Assembly (NCBI GenBank): GCA_037043015.1
Contig: CM073324.1
Location: forward strand, 22,026,097-22,090,096
Origin: Bryum argenteum
Lineage: Eukaryota > Streptophyta > Bryopsida > Bryales > Bryaceae
Reading direction: 5' to 3'
Length of the DNA: 64,000 nucleotides
Positions 1 to 12,844 of this stretch are shown in pieces. Position 1 is the first letter of the stretch; the number at the start of each line of letters is the position of its first letter. The position numbers and the translations under genes are program-made. The notes under the pieces are model-generated. The model was given only the letters and a program-made list of their open reading frames with translations, searched no databases and was not told the origin of the DNA.

Positions 1-222
1 AATGCGTGACATACGAAATTGTACTCACAAACCAATAATTGATAAGTAAGATAGAGGCACGGGCAGTAGGCATTCATATCAGTAGGTTGCTTTAGGGTGG
101 TCTTGCTTAAAATACTAATGAATTTACAACAACTGTCACTTAAGTGCATATATATACACAACATTAGGGGCAGAAAAGCAGGAATCAGAGACTTCGTTAT
201 GTCAAATGACTGAATTGAGTAC
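1..222 (-). other. Probable intron 1 of the left-edge gene
   Basis: This stretch follows the splice donor (AAG|GTACTC on the minus strand) of the candidate first exon at 223-360. It is AT-rich and no further exon could be read in it, so it is most likely intron running off the window. Confidence 0.3.
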
Positions 223-360
223 CTTCACCAGCTTGTAGACCTGCCGATCATCAACACTGGATTTGCTAGCTGCTGCTGTTGCTGGAGCAGGTGAAGAGGG
301 AGCAGGTCTGGTGTCGCTTCCGTCCCCTGCAGCCTCCAGCATCGGCACCGGGATATCCAT
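223..360 (-). CDS. Candidate first coding exon of an unrecognised gene (partial)
   Basis: On the minus strand an ATG at 360-358 opens 46 codons ending at an AAG|GTACTC donor in phase 0. An in-frame TGA lies just upstream of the ATG, which supports this start. The peptide begins MDIPVPMLEAAGDG, is rich in Ala, Pro and Ser over residues 18-35, and ends DDRQVYKLVK. Its GC content stands out from the AT-rich surroundings and the upstream side (to about 1340) is GC-rich like a promoter or leader. The rest of the gene lies beyond the left edge. I do not recognise the family. A non-coding or chance reading is possible because only one exon is visible. Confidence 0.4.
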
Positions 361-1340
361 CCTTCAAAGTTCGACGTCACATGAACCAACGCCTGCAGGA
401 AACAGAAAGAAACTTCAGGAATTGCGAATATTCGGTCTCAATTCAATCAAATTTATTCAAGACTCTCCAAAGATCCAGCAACGGTTAAAAGAAAGCGATT
501 CATATAACACGGGGGGTAAGTAAGAAGGCAATGCGTAACTAAAGCTCGCACTTCAGATCTTAAGAAACATCATCTACTTAACTTAACTACATCAAATGAA
601 TAAATGAACATTGTTGACTCTCGGAGGAGACGGGGAAGAAGGTTGATGTGGTAGGAGCTGTGCGAAAAAATAATCGGTAAGCAAGAAAACTCGCGTCCTT
701 TTTTAGCTTTCTTTGAAACGAACGAAACCCAAAAAATAAAATTCAAAATAATTGCCACAATTGCGACCCAACCCAATACGGTGATGAGTGCAAAGAATAA
801 ATCTCGAATAATCGGTGAGACGAAATCGGTCTTACCCAAAAGAACCGGAAACGCAAGAAATTCGTTGTGGTCCGGAGACTGAATCATGCAAAGTGCGGCG
901 ATACCCAAGCTCGCAGTAGAAAATTCACGGCGTGCAGTAGGCGAGTCCCCGAAAGAGACAGATTTGAGCGAAATCAGAGCAATACAGAGGCGTCCATGAT
1001 CTATTTGGAGCGAGGAAAAAAGAGACGGGATGAGCGAGAGGTAGCCTACAAGGGAAGGCACGGCAGAAGTAGAGGCAACAGAGGCACAGAGGCAGAGGCA
1101 AGGGGAGCAAAACGTGATGCAGAGCACCAACCCAAGTTAGGAGGGAGGGAGGGACCTGTGCAAACGACGGGCGGGCAAAGGCAAAGGGGAAGACCTCAGC
1201 ACTGACGTGCCGCGGCCGCCCTCGGCCGTCGATCTCCCGCGGACGGTCCACATCCCCCGCCCCGCCTGCCGCGAGGTCCCTCGCGGCAATCGGCGTCATT
1301 CAGCGTCAGGCCGCGGTCCCGCGCCCGCGGTCCATGACGC
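361..1340 (-). promoter_or_regulatory. Probable 5' leader and promoter region of the left-edge gene
   Basis: Upstream of the candidate start codon at 360, composition rises to a very GC-rich block at about 1200-1340 and then falls sharply to AT-rich DNA. Open frames on both strands here show no recognisable domain. A leader or promoter role is inferred from position and composition only. Confidence 0.3.
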
Positions 1341-2934
1341 TCAAACCGTGGGATTCGTTTTCTCATCCTTAATTTAGGTGCCGCGTGTCTGCCTCTTAAC
1401 ATATTTTGGTACCCCCCAATCGGAGCAACATCCAAGACCGAAACATTGAGGACCCCAATTTAAAATTTAAATTTGACTTTCAAAATAATCCCAAATCATG
1501 AGCATGAAAATATCATAACAAAGGAATTGAATGAATTACCTTGTGTATGTACCATGTAATCTTTGTTTGTGCACGCATAGTAACCTTCTCTACCTCCTTC
1601 TTATTCAAGTTTGGATTTGTTTATGCTACTTAAATTGTTTGTTTGTTTGAAGTCAAACAAGTAAGAGTGTTCGATTACATGTTTGACTTTTTGTAAATAC
1701 TTGATGTTACAAGATTTCACCACTCCATGTTCACTTTTGCTTTTTGTGCATGTAAAAAAGTAAGAAAATTTAAGATTAAATAACAATGTTCGTGTGGTGC
1801 CACTATATAGATGAGAATTCTACTTTTACTTTTTAAAACTTTTTTTTTACCTTTTTTTTAACATCACTATTGGCTCATGATATTTAAACTATCTTAGTTT
1901 TTGGCTCCTCATGATTGATTTGGTTCTATTTATTTTTTTGCTTTTTTTGCTTTTGCTTTTTTTTGGCACTAGTGGCTAAGTAAGAACTAGCATAGTGTTC
2001 ACCCCGAGAGTGGTTAGTACTCTCGCCGTTGGTGTGATGACCTCGAGGCATACATCCAAGGATAGGTCAAACGAACACTCTATTCACGCCAGCCAACAAA
2101 TAGGTTGGAGTTTCTTTTTCTTTTTAGTTTGGCTTTACTTTACTGTTCTTGAACTTAAAAGTGATGATTCCTGGCAAAATTGGACATTATCCTCTTTGTA
2201 AGCCGAGAAATTATGTTATGTGTGTTTAATTGTAAGATCTTGTACATAACTACTAGTAGAGGTAGCATGCCGAATCTTAAGTGAATTCTACACTTTGTCC
2301 GTAAGATCATTACATGCAAAGTGGAGAAGAAATTGTTTCTTAGCAAATTCCTATTAGAAAAGTGTACATTGCCGAAGGCGTGAAATTTGCATGTAATTCC
2401 TTAATTTTGTAAAGGCATTTTTCTTAGAGAAACTTGGTAGTTAAGAGCATGTTGCAAAAAAGTTTGGTCAAAAATCATGTCTCTAAAACTTTCATCAAAA
2501 TTATTATTCCCAACTAAAGTAAGTGACTCAATGAAAAGTAGCAAAGTGAATTGATTTCGACAGATTTGCAAAGTGTTTAGGAGATTGGACCAATTGGGAA
2601 CCATTAATTTTGGATGAAAATTGGATTAGTTATAAATTTTGGAAGTAGAACCCACACATGTACCGAAAACCGTTCAACCTAAAATGTACACCATAAGTAC
2701 ATAAAAACTTGAAGTTGGAAGTTAGAATGCACCTCGTGCTTGAATGGGCCTAGTCAGTGGTATTGTGTAGGCCACTTACCATAAGTATGTGACAACTTCA
2801 TTTTCCCAAATATGTCATAAAATTTCATTAGCTCGAGGCACATGCAAGCTACTCGAAATGAGTATACACCACACTTTGGGCTATTTTGGGCTGATTTCAA
2901 ATGGAATTTTTCAAACTTTGACCATGAAAATCTC
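1341..2934. other. Gene-free AT-rich repeat DNA
   Basis: No gene was found. A box at 2038-2097 matches (inverted) the termini of repeats at 6560, 16054, 38370, 43021-43525 and 53055. The stretch 2340-2760 is a diverged copy of 32240-32750. Confidence 0.5.
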
Positions 2935-2938
2935 TTAA

Positions 2939-3197
2939 CCCCTAAAGGTCCTTGATACAAATTTGTTTAAATTGTCAAAAAGAACCTTCTCCTACTTCAG
3001 GTGCAAAGAAACTCAATCTAAGCATTCATTAGAAGATCCAACCTAGGATCTTGAAGTTAACTTGACCCTTTTCTCAAATGTCAAATTTGAACCGTAAATT
3101 TCTCTCCAATTTTGAGATTATAATGGTCAAAGTTGGCTGACTTTTCTCCCTGCAAAAATTCCAAAAAGCGATTTCCGCTTTCTTGGACCTTTAGGGG
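2939..3197. mobile_element. TTAA-flanked inverted-repeat element, family 1 (259 bp)
   Basis: The element starts CCCCTAAAGGTCC and ends with its complement GGACCTTTAGGGG. It is directly flanked by TTAA on both sides (2935-2938 and 3198-3201). The copy at 15389-15649 is the same sequence inverted. TTAA duplications with CCC-starting termini are the hallmark of piggyBac-type transposons. No transposase is encoded, so it is non-autonomous. Confidence 0.65.
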
Positions 3198-3201
3198 TTA
3201 A

Positions 3202-5399
3202 AGTATGAGGAATTTTGGAGTATGAAATGACTTTTCGGAAAGGTAAGGGAAAACTCTGCAATTTGCAAAAAGTTTCAATCTTATGCAAGGTGAATATAGT
3301 AAGTGAGTTTCAATCACAGTCAAAACATCCCACTTTATGGCACTTTGGAGCATTAGAAGTTCAAGTTTATTTGACTTTTCACTCACATGTCAAATTTAAA
3401 CAATAGATTCTTCGTTTGGTAAGATCATAATGTTCAAAGTTGGGTGAAATTTGCTTGTGCGGGAACCGGAAAAAACCATTTTGTCTTTCTTGGATATTTA
3501 TGAGGTCAAGTAGGTCCTACACTATCATAATTTGTAGCCTATCATTTAACAAACCATAGTTCTATGTTTTGAGTTCACAAACACCACTTAAACTTAATCC
3601 TTACACGCCTAGACTCTTTTGAGATTGAGTTTTCCAAATTGAAGGAGATTGAAGTCAATTCATCTGTTGGAGTCTGGAGTCTAAAGGAGTTGGCTCAAGG
3701 CACATGCACCAGCCGGTGCATGTGCCTCGAGCCACTACTCGAGATGCAAGCTACATGCAAGCTACTTGAAATGCAAGCTACTCGAGCTCGAGGCACATGC
3801 AAGCTATTCTTGGTCAATTGTAGACGATGCCACGTGATGGCTTAAAAATAGGCAAGTACACAAATTGATATCTGTAGAGACTGGCCAATGAATTTCATGC
3901 GTCAAACGTAAGCAACGTAGGAGTCTTCATTTCAAATCGTCCTCTTCTTGCTTCTAAGTCAAGGTTATGGATTCGAAAGGTCCTTTTACATTATCGTTTC
4001 AGCACTTCAAGTAAGTACAAAGTAAAATCTATTTCTGACCTGAATCGCTTTGCATCCTATCAAGTACGGGCAATATTCTACTATTTTCTTGTTGAACTCA
4101 TCTAAGTGCAAGGGGATGTGCTAAAGGAAAGCTTAAAGAATCACATTTAATATATAATCACACGGTGCTAAGGACTTTTATCAAGAACATTCCTACCATG
4201 GCTTACCCATGGTATAAACATTGTAAAATTTTGACTATGTTAAGTAACTTCATAAGTTGCCCAAAAGTCACGAAACCCCCTTTGTGAATCATATTCCTTA
4301 AAGATTCTATAAACGTGAAATAGATTTTTGCTACAATGAGTAGTCTAGGTCAAAAGGTTAAAGTCAATACTTTTTGCTTAAGATTGTTATTGATCGTTAT
4401 CTATACTACAAGTTATGTGCGGAAAGGTTTGCATAGTCGAAATCTGAATTTATGATATTTTGAAGCAAATTTTAGTTTTCAAGGACAAGTGTGGCATTAA
4501 TTAATTTTCATTGTTATATTCATCTTTCAAAAAAGCAAGAAATTTTTTTGACCAAATTTTACACAAGTTTCCAAGTGACCCAAGTTTAAACTCCCCTTAC
4601 TTACACAAGGAAAGCCTTTGAAATTTACAAGAGCAAGTTTCAAAGTCTTTCAAATTCTATCATTTTTTTCTCTTAAAGTTTTTCGAGATTTGTAGTTTCT
4701 TGAGAATGATTTCATCTGAAACTCATAAACTTATAGTCGAATCTACTCATAGTTTTTTCTTTACCAAATACAAATAAAACAATGCATGTTTCAATAAAGT
4801 GTTTTAATCAGCATACTTTCTTCCCAAAAATGATTGCATGGATGTTTGAAAAGTCAATTGAGTCTCTAAACTTTTCCATGGGCATATCCAACTTACTTTT
4901 CTATATGGAAAAAAAGAGGAGCATAATCATTAGAGGTAAGAGTGATCAACTTCCCCTTTGTAGAATGTGAACCACATTGACCAAATAATGCTCAAGTTTT
5001 TTCTCCATCAACTTTGAACATTATGACCTCAAGAAGTGGTGATAATCTTAGAGGTGAAATTTTACATAACATTCTCAAAAATAGCTAGCTTCAAGATCCT
5101 ATTGTTGAACGTACAAAAAGCAGTAAAGTTTTTGACCACACTTCAATTTTGATCAATCCAAAAAACACTTCAAAAATTAGCGAATATATCACATACTATA
5201 ATTTTGATCAGTGTAAGATTTAGTAAATGAATTGTGGATGCTATAACTTATTTGAAGGAATTCAACTCCATAATCCAAAACCTCATATACAATCATGAAA
5301 ATCAACTACTTAATTCATAAATAAGACAAAATTTAATTATATATCATCAACCAATATCTTTCATTAAAACAAAAAGACAACTCCTACTTCTTTGCATAC
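3202..5399. other. Gene-free AT-rich DNA with a short palindrome
   Basis: No gene was found. Apart from the hairpin at 3692-3733, only AT-rich sequence with short chance frames is visible. Confidence 0.5.
3692..3733. repeat. Hairpin palindrome with 19-bp arms
   Basis: Arms of 19 bp (core GGCACATGCACC and its complement) pair with one mismatch around a 4-base loop. Fragments of the same GAGGCACATGCAAGCTA motif recur nearby at 3750-3806 and at 2833-2852. Confidence 0.6.
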
Positions 5400-6155
5400 A
5401 CATATTCCACCAAACAACTATCATCACCCAAACACATCCTATGGTTACATCTTGTTTTTCAAGAAAAACAATTGTCATCGTCCAATCCTACAAATTAACC
5501 ACATCAAGCGCTCGGTCAAAACGAACAAACTTCCCACACACACGACGAGACATACCCACATTTGTCATGTACCCACATAGTGTTCTTGAAGCAAACATAA
5601 AACATATTTTATGACACTGGGTGACCTTCCTCCTATTATTACATCATGTCTTTCAAGAAAAACAATTGGCATCAGTTGGTAATTGTCCAATCCTACCGCT
5701 TAAATCTCAAGCGCGCGGTAAAAAAAAAACGAACTTCCCGCACACACAAGACATACCTCCATTAGTCATGTAGCCACATAGTGTTCTTGAAGCAAACTCA
5801 AAACGTATTTTATGACATTGGGTTTCCTTCCTCCTATTATTACATCATGTCTTTCAAGAAAAAACAATTCTCATCAATTGGTGTATTGCCATGTACCCAC
5901 ATAGTGTTCTTGGAGCAAACATAAAACATATTTTATGACATTGGGTGACCTTCCTCCTATTATTACATCATGTCTTTCAAGAAAAACAATCGGCATCATT
6001 TGGTAATTGTCCAATCCTACCGCATAATTGTCAACCGCGCGGTAAAAAAAAACGAACTTCCCGCACACACGAGACATAACTCTATTTGTCATGTACCCAC
6101 ATAGTGTTCTTGAAGAAAACTTAGAACGTATTTTATGACATCGGGTTTTCTTCCG
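5400..6155. repeat. Tandem array, about 201-bp monomers (4 copies)
   Basis: The landmark CCACATAGTGTTCTTG recurs near 5573, 5774, 5896 and 6097, giving spacings of about 201, 122 and 201. One monomer thus carries an internal deletion of about 79 bp. Each full unit also holds an ATTACATCATGTCTTTCAAG block and a GCGCGGTAAAAAA block. Confidence 0.8.
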
Positions 6156-7960
6156 ACAAGATGTTCTTATATTTTAATATTTATTTTTGAGCATTATTAA
6201 TTGATGGTGATGGCAAGAGTAGCAAGAGTGTAACTTACAAAGCAGCTTTTATGGTAGTTGTACAAGTATGGTTGTGAAGGGCAATGTCACTCCCATCATC
6301 ATCATGCAGCTTCAGCTATGCAGTAGCAATTTATTAGCATTGGTCATCATTGACTCCCATGGACCCACCTACTTTACCAATAACCATGTGTAAAAGGATT
6401 GGCAAGTTCTTGTACGGTAGGTTCAATGGAATGGAAGTTTTGACTTTGTTGTCGTTGAGGGTTGGTATATATACAAGTTATTTTTTTGTTACATGTTCAT
6501 TTTCTATAGGCGTTTGTGGTTCTGTAGAGTTTAGAATATCATGTTTATTTTGGCGATAAGAGTATGGAGAGTGTTCGTTTGACGTACCTTTGGATGTGTA
6601 GGGTCATGTGATACATGACAATGTTCATAAAGGATTCATTGAGAAGCTCTATAGTGACGTCCAAACGGTCATGTTTGAAATCTGCATACATTTTTTTTCT
6701 TCAGCAATTTGATAATTGAGAAATCCAAGTGTAGGATATTGTTCATAAGTGTCTAATTAACCTATCCACCAATTTTCACCGTACGGATCTTAAGAAATAT
6801 CCAATTTTTCAAAACAACACATCCGTTTTAAGCAAGTTGACGACAATGAGGTCGATCTCGGCTTTAGGGGTTGATTGATCTCAACTTTATACTAATACTG
6901 GTTTTTTTGTAATGGCACTTAATGGGGAAGTGTGGTATTTCCACCAAGCGTGACGGAATGAAACATTTGTGGAACACCGCACTTCTCTTCTAATGTCACT
7001 ACACTTCATTTGATTTAGTATGGTACATGCTAGTATAACATCTTAGTCCTAATTGGGATGATAATATTTGGTGTATTCTTTTTGATTTGAGGAAACAACA
7101 ATACTCATTTATCAATAGAGGTTTGCGATCATTACCATAATATTTCGGTTTGGGTAAAGATTTGGAAAAACTCATAGAAAATTGCATGTAATTCTCACAA
7201 TTATTAGAGTACCAATAGGTGGCATTTGAGCACTTTACTTAAGCATAGAGGCATGAACTTTTGACAATTATTTACTTTGGTTTCATATCTCACATAGCAA
7301 AATAAATCAAAAGTTATATTGGGTAAAAAAGAAAATTGCGATCCTCACAAACAACTAAGATGTCATTCCTCTAAAGGGCTCTCACAATCATACATATAAT
7401 GAGGTTCTAAGCCTTCACGTTTGTTAAGCAGACTATAGATAGTATGTAAAGTTAGCATGCCCACATATGAGTGGCGTGAATTTTGAGATTTCAAAAAGTA
7501 CTAGTATACATATAATTGACTCTTCATGTCAAATATAGAAACATCCTACACGTAATTTTAAGAAAAGACACTCATTTGGTATTAACTTGCTATAGCTTAA
7601 TTATAGCTTATTTTTAATAATCGTTTGGAATTGAAAAGAAATGAAGGTCTTTATCTGTACTTGCAACCTTTGAATAATTGGCATATCTACATCTTGTGCA
7701 TGCCAAGGCAATAAAGGCATTTGTATGTTTAAGCTCATGCAACTTGATATTGTTGAAGAACAAAAATAAAGTAAGATTGATTAAAATCTTGAAAGATATT
7801 ACTATTGATTTTGTTATTTAGTTAATAGAGGAGATGCAAACATGAACCAAACTTTGAAAGTACTGCAACCCACTATATATAGTCTTAGTAATTAGTTGGT
7901 CCAAAAAAGAAAAAAAATCTCTATTGGCTTACAGTTAGCCGCCACGTGCTTGTGGGAGTT
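6156..7960. other. Gene-free AT-rich DNA
   Basis: No gene was found. 6560-6598 carries a copy of the dispersed GTGTTCGTTTGAC box; otherwise nothing recognisable. Confidence 0.5.
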
Positions 7961-8074
7961 GTGGGGTATCCATGAATTCGTGGCGTATCCATGAATTTGT
8001 GGCGTATCTATGAATTTGTGGCAGATCCATGAATTCGTGGCGGATCAATGTATACGTGACGTATCTATGTTACT
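7961..8074. repeat. 19-bp tandem repeat, 6 copies
   Basis: Unit GTGGCGTATCCATGAATTY is repeated six times head to tail, the last copies diverged. Confidence 0.8.
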
Positions 8075-8791
8075 TGTATACATAAGCGATCATGTTTGTC
8101 GACAAATGGATGTGTAATAAGAGATAAGATTGAAATGATACCAAACAATGATATTTGAAATCTTCAGGGACACGACTATGGATACAAGAGTTTGGTCAAC
8201 AAAATGAGAATGCGCAAATGGATCCATGAATATACTCGTAAAATCTATGTCCATGTCTTGTGTACGACAAAACTTTATGCATATTAACCAATCAAACGCA
8301 ATTGATGCCCTCAATGAGTAGGAATGGACCGAGACCAATTGATGACGGGTGATGTCCATGAGAACAAGCTGCAATATTGGCATATGCCAATATATTGATG
8401 ATGTTATTATAAAGAACTTGGTGGGACTTTTGCGTTCAACAAAGTTGGTTTTTTACTTTCTTTGACACACATTGTGTACGTGCAAGATAGAATATAGTAA
8501 GACCTAAATTCAAAATGACGAATAAGACACTTCATTCAATGAAAGCAATCGTAATATGTTTTGAGTGTGTAAAGGTAAATTGCTCGAATATGTTGTATCT
8601 TAAATATCATTTTGAATCTATATTCATTAATCCTTAAATGTTCAACAATTGAACAATATTGTTGTTAATTTAGAAATTTCAACGCATTGGTAAGCTACAT
8701 ATAGCTTATTTTTAGGAAAATAAACTACTTCCTAAAGTTTGTGAGTCTAGTTTCATATGCAATTTACAAATTTGTATTTGACATTGTAGTT

Positions 8792-8792
<1 letters not shown>

Positions 8793-8833
<41 letters not shown>
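8793..8833. repeat. Poly(T) tract, 41 bases
   Basis: An uninterrupted T run. It could be the poly(A) tail of a minus-strand retroposon, but no body with a tRNA-like head or reverse transcriptase was seen beside it. Confidence 0.7.
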
Positions 8834-9308
8834 CCTTCCTTGGGCCTCCAAACACAAACATGGCAAGATTTATTTTCTCATGCAGTTTGCATTAACCAAT
8901 TGGGTTAAACTTTTAGAATGACGCCTCATTCTAAAAGTCTAATCCGATTACTTAACATTGCAAAACTCCTTGTATTCATTTTCATTTTATACCAAGGTCT
9001 TAAGTTTTCAAGTAAATTTAGTGAATGCAAGCTATACCATGTTTGTGTATGAATCCAAATAATAATCGTAGAGTAATAGGTAACCTTGTTTACTCATGCT
9101 TTTGAAAAGAGGCTCAAGCTTGTGCATAATATGTGATTGTAGTACTTGTTTGAGATTCACTTCCTAAACTTTTTTAGTGTCAAGTTCTCATGAAATGCAT
9201 GGATATTGCACTTTGTTTGGTTAAAGAATCTTTTGTGGAGCCTTTGATTGTTTGATTTTGATACCCAACAATATTCTAGAGTTACAATTTCACATATCAT
9301 CTTTGGAA
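8834..9308. other. Gene-free AT-rich DNA
   Basis: Nothing recognisable between the poly(T) tract and the Helitron 5' end. Confidence 0.45.
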
Positions 9309-9569
9309 TCTATATTACAATACAGGAGACTTTGTCTCACACGACGGGTCCGCGGTGGAATCCGCCGTGGAGACTTGCCTCCTGTATCCACACTTCCCGC
9401 TCAACCGCTCAACCAACCGCTCAATCAAGCACAGTCACGGCTTATTGGTGCACACCGACGTCCGCGAATTGTGTGTCTTTAGTTTTTTAGGTATTTAGAT
9501 AGTAAAAAGAATGTTTTATAGCTTTAGGCAATCCAAGTTGAACGTGCTCAACGGCACGGGTCCCACTAG
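9309..9569 (+). mobile_element. Short non-autonomous Helitron (261 bp)
   Basis: The 5' end TCTATATTACAATAC fits the known plant Helitron consensus (TCTMTAYTAM). The 3' end is a 5-bp hairpin (CGTGC, 6-base loop, GCACG), then 10 bases, then terminal CTAG. The insertion lies between host A (9308) and T (9570), as expected, with no duplication or terminal inverted repeats. The first ~85 bp fold into nested hairpins (CAGGAG/CTCCTG, GTCTC/GAGAC). Both ends, and an internal GGTATTTAGATAGTAAAAAG segment, match the 1638-bp copy at 23750-25387, so this is a shortened relative. The 9400-9475 part is private to this copy. Confidence 0.85.
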
Positions 9570-9888
9570 TAACTTAACAAGTAACAACATGACTTTCTTA
9601 TTTTGAATCCTTTTTAAAACTTACGGGACCTTTACGGGTTAAATATAAGAAACAGTGCAATTTTCAAATGACTTTTGGTATCTGTTTGCAGTTGTTAGTA
9701 TGTACATTTAATAAATTAGGCACTTGAAACAAATTTTATAACTATTTTTACAATTATTATTATACAATTATTTTGCAATTATTTTATATGAGAATTTTGA
9801 TACTAGAATGCCTAAGCCCTTTCGAGTCACTCGAATCCATATGAAAAACTTGCTGTATGAATTCAAAGAGATTGTTGAGAAAGTTTAA

Positions 9889-10863
9889 CCCTTAAACGCC
9901 CACGATGTCGAAAAATGACATTTTGGATGTACATAAGAAACTTTGAAGAGCCATATCTTCTTCATCCGAGGTCCGTTTTGGATGAAATCACTTGGATTAG
10001 GTTCCAAATCAAGTCTAGTTTGTGTTGTCAAATTTTCAAGCCCATACAATAAAGTATGAATTAATGGAATGCACTTTAGTGAAGACAACTCTTGTTTTTG
10101 GGTTTCCAAGCATGGGGCATGTATTACCATTGCAAGCCAATTATGTGAAATTAAAAATAGTTTTTCATGATTTTTTTTTTCATGGTCATGATCTTAAGGT
10201 GATTCTTAACAACTTTGTAGTGAGAAGTTTTTTGATCCAAATGATTTTGCTATTGGATTTGCAATGATGTTTTGTCAACAGAAAAAGTGAGAAAATGGAT
10301 GATATTTGAGGAGCTATATCTCCCTCATCCACCGTTGGATTTCAACTTAATTTTTTGGGATGGCCTCCAATTAGAGTCTAGTCTAAGTGGTAGAAACCTT
10401 AACAAGATCGAAGATTTTTTGAAGATAAGGCATGAAATTGAATGCAAAGGGTCTAGTTTTGGACTATTTTTCCTTTGTAAAATTTTCGGCAGTTTTTACC
10501 ATTGCATGGCTTTTATTTGAGCCAAGAAATTTTTTTGATGAATTTTTTGTTGGGTAAAGCACTTATTAAGATGAAGGTGAACATCTTTCTAGTTGGTGAT
10601 TTTTTCATTGCAATAGGTATATTGGTAGCATTTTCACCTCAAAGTGAAAATGATGAAATTTTGCACTTTGTTTTTTATATTAATATGTTATGATCTCCCA
10701 ATCTACAAGGCCTCATGACTCAAATTTTGGTCCACATGATCTTTGATAAGTCTATTACAAGTTTGTACGGTTGAGATCTTAATAGCTTCTCTTGATTTTC
10801 ATCTATGACGATTTCTATGGATATGTGCTTTTCTGCTAAAAATAGGCTCGGGCGTTTAGGGGT
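9889..10863. mobile_element. TTAA-flanked inverted-repeat element, family 2 (975 bp)
   Basis: It begins CCCTTAAACGCCC and ends GGGCGTTTAGGGG, with TTAA on each side (9885-9888, 10864-10867). Diverged segments of the same interior recur inverted at 12845-13610 and in fragments at about 33690-33930 and 52200-52400. Open frames inside (up to 82 codons) show no transposase similarity that I can recognise. Confidence 0.6.
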
Positions 10864-10867
10864 TAAT

Positions 10868-11217
10868 ATCCCCCAATTTTTTACTATAAGATCTTAGAAT
10901 TAGTCCATCTTTTGATCTACTTGAATTGGTGATCTTGAATAAATAACTTTGACCACCCAAATTTGGACCTTGACTATAATAAAACAAGCATGGAAGGTTT
11001 TGAAACATTGAGTACTACATAAATGCCTTCAAGACATTAAAAAAAGAATAAAGCTCAACAAACCAATAATAGAGGTTGTTTCTAGGGGTACACATTTATT
11101 TAATTTTTCATTGTTTTTATGATACCAGTCGATTGATTATAAACTTGTAAATTACAATGTATGGTAGTTAAGTAATTGGGCAACTGAATGTAGTGCTTTG
11201 GAGTTGAACATGAAAAA
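10868..11217. other. Gene-free AT-rich DNA
   Basis: Nothing recognisable between two TTAA-flanked elements. Confidence 0.45.
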
Positions 11218-11221
11218 TTAA

Positions 11222-11293
11222 CCCTTAAAAGTTAAGCCCCTCTGAAAATACACTGGAAACCAAGCCCGAGGGGCATGCTTGGACGTTTAAGGG
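11222..11293. mobile_element. Miniature TTAA-flanked element (72 bp)
   Basis: Starts CCCTTAAAAGTTAAGCCC and ends GGACGTTTAAGGG, with TTAA at 11218-11221 and 11294-11297. An internal CAAGCCCGAGGGGC motif also occurs at the start of the 44193-44574 element, linking the two. Confidence 0.6.
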
Positions 11294-11297
11294 TTAA

Positions 11298-12299
11298 TGA
11301 AAGCTTTGTGTAGCAAGAGACAAGTTGATGTTTCATGACATTCGCAAGAATTCCCAAGAGTGCCTACCTTTCAAAGTAATATAATTTTTACTTTTATTTT
11401 TTGCTTCTAACAGGCGAACTTGCAATAAAAATCATATTATTTGCATCACACGATTGGAATATGAAATGTGATCATTGCATATGATAATATACTAAAAAAA
11501 AATCTCTCTCTTACATTTTTTAGGTGAATAAAAAAGTGTTCAAAGAGGGGGATATTAACCCCTCAAGTTTCAAGACATTATTTGCATGATTTACCCTCAA
11601 AACTACCCTCTTTTGATGCAGAGTATAGTATCTAATTTGTACTTAGATTTGTGTCAAAGATCTAGTATCTAACTTGCACTTATATCTTTGTACCAAATTT
11701 AAAGTCAAATTCCTCACCATTAATTTTGTGAAAAGTTATAATGTTCAAAGTTGAGATAGAAATTATTGCACCATATTGTAAAAAGAGAAATTGGTGTTTA
11801 GAGGGCCAATATAAGCATCTTTAGAAGTAGATATGACTCAAGGCTCTTCAAATTATTATTCTAAAATAAGGTAGGTACTTGTTTTCATTATTTTTACCTT
11901 CTTAGGACCTATAAAATCTTAAAAAATACTCAAATGATCACATGGAGGATAGACAAATTCAAATACAAAGGCCAATTTTCAATAAAAGAAAAGGCAAACC
12001 TCTTGTTATAATAGTAAATTCATGATACTAATAGTAAGTTTTCACTCATCTTGAAGCACCAATATCAATTGGTTATCAATAGGTTTTTGCAAAAAATGAC
12101 AATAAACTTTTACACTGAAAAATGGGTATTGGACTAATTATATAAGAGTAGCAATATGTCAAATATAGAATTTGGTAAAATACTCAAATGTTGTTGCCAT
12201 GAGGTGGGAGGTTCAATATCTTGTTCCGCAATCTCCTTACTAGTTGATGGAAATGTGCACTCATGGGCTCTTTTGCTCATATGTGCATCTAGAAGATAA
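11298..12299. other. Gene-free AT-rich DNA
   Basis: No gene or clear repeat boundary was found. Confidence 0.45.
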
Positions 12300-12743
12300 T
12301 ACCGTAACACCATAGCAGGTTCGTTCTTAAATAATTCCAAAAATAACAAACGAAAAAAAACGAAAATTCCATGCCTTCAAGAACGAATTTCAGGAAAAAT
12401 AATCTCAACATAAACCAAAAATTGAGGAAATAGAGTATAATGATTTAGGAGGAATTGTGGACTTATTCTGTCGCCCTCCAAAAATGAGTAAATGACGAAA
12501 CTATGCGCTGGCCCCACTGATGTAGCTGCCAAATCTACTGATTATAAGTCTTGCTTAGTCTTGTCATTATGAAGCTCCATCCACAAATAAATCCCCTTCT
12601 CTGCCCCAATTTTTTTCTTTTTTTTCTCTAAAAATATAGAGACGAATTGTTAAAAATTCAATTTGCATGAAATGAACCTTATTTTTTCGAAAAAAAATAA
12701 TTATTCGTTCGGCAGAGAACGAACCAACTATGGTGTTACGGTA
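12300..12743. mobile_element. Inverted-repeat element TACCGTAACACC (about 444 bp)
   Basis: The left end TACCGTAACACCATAG and right end CTATGGTGTTACGGTA are complements, and similarity continues inward to GGTTCGTTC/GAACGAACC. A second copy lies at 31628-32227. The superfamily is not clear and no target duplication could be defined. Confidence 0.6.
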
Positions 12744-12844
12744 GTGACATGAAATTGTAGATTGTGTATATCTATTACCGTTGAAAGGAAAATACAATTT
12801 TCTTATAAATTATTATAGTTTTACTAGGATGAATTTCGATTTAA

